A DNA stretch of 64,000 bases, from contig NC_135772.1 in NCBI RefSeq assembly GCF_028453695.1, positions 12,834,001 through 12,898,000 of the forward strand, given 5' to 3'. Below are positions 62,861 to 64,000 of the stretch, piece by piece (position 1 is the first letter of the stretch; each line of letters starts with the position of its first letter). A program made the translations under genes and the position numbers. The notes below the pieces were generated by a model. It ran no database searches. It saw only the letters and a program-made list of their open reading frames with translations, and was not told the DNA's origin. This stretch comes from Augochlora pura (taxonomy: Eukaryota > Arthropoda > Insecta > Hymenoptera > Halictidae).

Positions 62861-63432
62861 TAACTAGCGTGGTGTGATCGCTAATCAAATTACTTTGAAC
62901 AACTCTACAATGCGTGCATTAGTATTTTTTATTATTTGTGTATAGTATCTTAATGCTTGCCAGCAAGATTATTTGAATGCTTCGAGTATCGGCTGAAAAT
63001 TTCGGCAATGTTCATCAGCGGTTCCGCGCGACGAATTCGCGGGTAAGGAAAAGTCGAACACGGAGTTCGCAACGCGACCGCGACAATAAAATAAGAATTT
63101 CGTTACGCGGGTCGTGGCGCTGTGAAAGAGGGCGTGCGACGACGCGTTCTCGCTCTCTCGTCACCGCTTAAAAAGTTGCAGAGCTGTCTACGCAGCGCCA
63201 CGACAGATTTCGTAAACGTCGAGATTGACGGTGTACGCAATCTAACCGATAAACGAAGAGGCGTGAATACGGCCACGCCGGGCCTTTGCGGCGATAACGT
63301 AGATACCGTAGGCGATAACCTGTATTATGAATCACAATGCTCATTAATATGAAAATGATATTCGCTGTTTCCCCGAGATTCGCTTATCTTGCGTGTGCCG
63401 GCGCAAGAAAGGACAATGCACTCGGGGAACTT

Positions 63433-63470
63433 GCGCGCGCGCGCGCGCGCGCGCGAGCGCTCGCTCGCGG
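63433..63470. repeat. (GC)n microsatellite with palindromic edge
   Basis: About 22 bases of alternating G and C run into GCGAGCGCTCGC, a perfect 12-base palindrome. Confidence 0.85.
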
Positions 63471-63589
63471 GAAATGCTCGGTTGTCTCTCGCTGCAGAAA
63501 CAGGAAAGAAAAAGAAACAATAAAACACGTTACGTAACGCGTCGTGTTCATTGCGATATATACACCGGCTATGCACGTAATAAGAAAGC

Positions 63590-63608
63590 TGCGCGAGCGC
63601 GCGCGCGG
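63590..63608. repeat. Short (GC)n repeat
   Basis: A second short alternating GC run, interrupted by GAG, about 120 bases after the first. Confidence 0.75.
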
Positions 63609-64000
63609 TGTATAAACTTTGTAAAATATAACAAAGAACTTGACCCGCCCGTTACACCGAGAAACTGCAATACGTCTCCTTTCGTTTTGCTTTTCCTCGC
63701 GATAAACTCCCGTTAATCGTGATTGTGCTCGTGGTCCTTGGAATTTTCTTCGTTTAATTATAACCGAGATTTTTATCCAAAACTTTGCTCAGTTCGCGAG
63801 AATAAACGACTGTTCTAGGTTTAAGTTGAATCGTAAGATTTTTAACGATTGCGTATTTGCGAGTTACAAATTCGATGTTATCGAGATATCGTTGAAAAAT
63901 TGTCGCATATGATGTTATTATTATTCAACCGAAACCCGTGATCCTTGCTGAGAAGAGAAATGTAAAGAAAATGTTGCGACGTTTATTGGAACGGTTATGA

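Larger units (their letters stand above)
63000..63720. other. GC/CpG-rich block
   Basis: CpG-dense sequence with two GC microsatellites. The overlapping frames (64-107 codons) are Arg/Ala-rich because of the GC repeats and are not called. Confidence 0.45.

Noticed and set aside
1..64000. CRISPR arrays, operons, ribosomal RNA or prokaryotic signals
   Set aside because: No regularly spaced identical repeats with unique spacers, no long tandem coding frames and no rRNA-like sequence were seen; composition and repeats are eukaryotic.

Overview
The window looks like nuclear DNA of an insect, most likely a hymenopteran and possibly a bee. The reasons are an AT-rich background broken by short GC- and CpG-rich blocks, (CG)n and (GA)n microsatellites, several families of short TTAA-flanked transposable elements, and one eroded LINE-type reverse-transcriptase fragment. 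There is no prokaryotic gene organisation, no long open frame and no RNA gene that I can defend. The order-level call is inference from sequence style, not from an identified gene.

No protein-coding gene can be named. The longest open frame is 192 codons, sits in a GC-rich block and resembles no family I know. Most open frames occur where GC content is high and stops are rare. The window is best read as intergenic DNA or part of a very large intron. The most gene-like stretch is the GC-rich block at 53.4-56.5 kb. There, two plus-strand frames can be joined in phase across a possible intron, and a competing minus-strand exon candidate with coding-like third positions overlaps one of them. All are given low confidence.

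Mobile elements, by position. A TTAA-flanked MITE family with termini like TTAACCCTTTGCACTCGA (family A) is at 6563-6775, 7637-7877, 8167-8304 (partial) and 30026-30205. A related family (B, TTAACCCCTTGCACTATGA) is at 4421-4672, about 11000-11180 and about 62502-62705. A third element (C, TTAACACCTTACCGATTGG) is at 20111-20434. The TTAA flanks and C-rich ends suggest piggyBac-like parents. A separate unclassified interspersed repeat (R1) has four diverged copies at 14401-14490, 26699-26838, 43938-44158 and 60942-61085. An LTR-like segment lies near 15420-15945 and a decayed LINE fragment at 38681-38850.

Structures that stand out: a 73-bp imperfect inverted repeat with a 31-base loop at 41153-41329, extendable to about 210 bases and able to fold as a long hairpin; a roughly 100-bp module present twice 1.2 kb apart (31382-31485 and 32598-32705) with a 22-base identical core; a degenerate tandem array of about 29-bp units at 49705-50066; a second array of about 23-bp units at 38913-39026 just after the LINE relic; and a cluster of purine and pyrimidine tracts at 23.7-24.8 kb. 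The remainder is AT-rich DNA in which I see no defensible feature.
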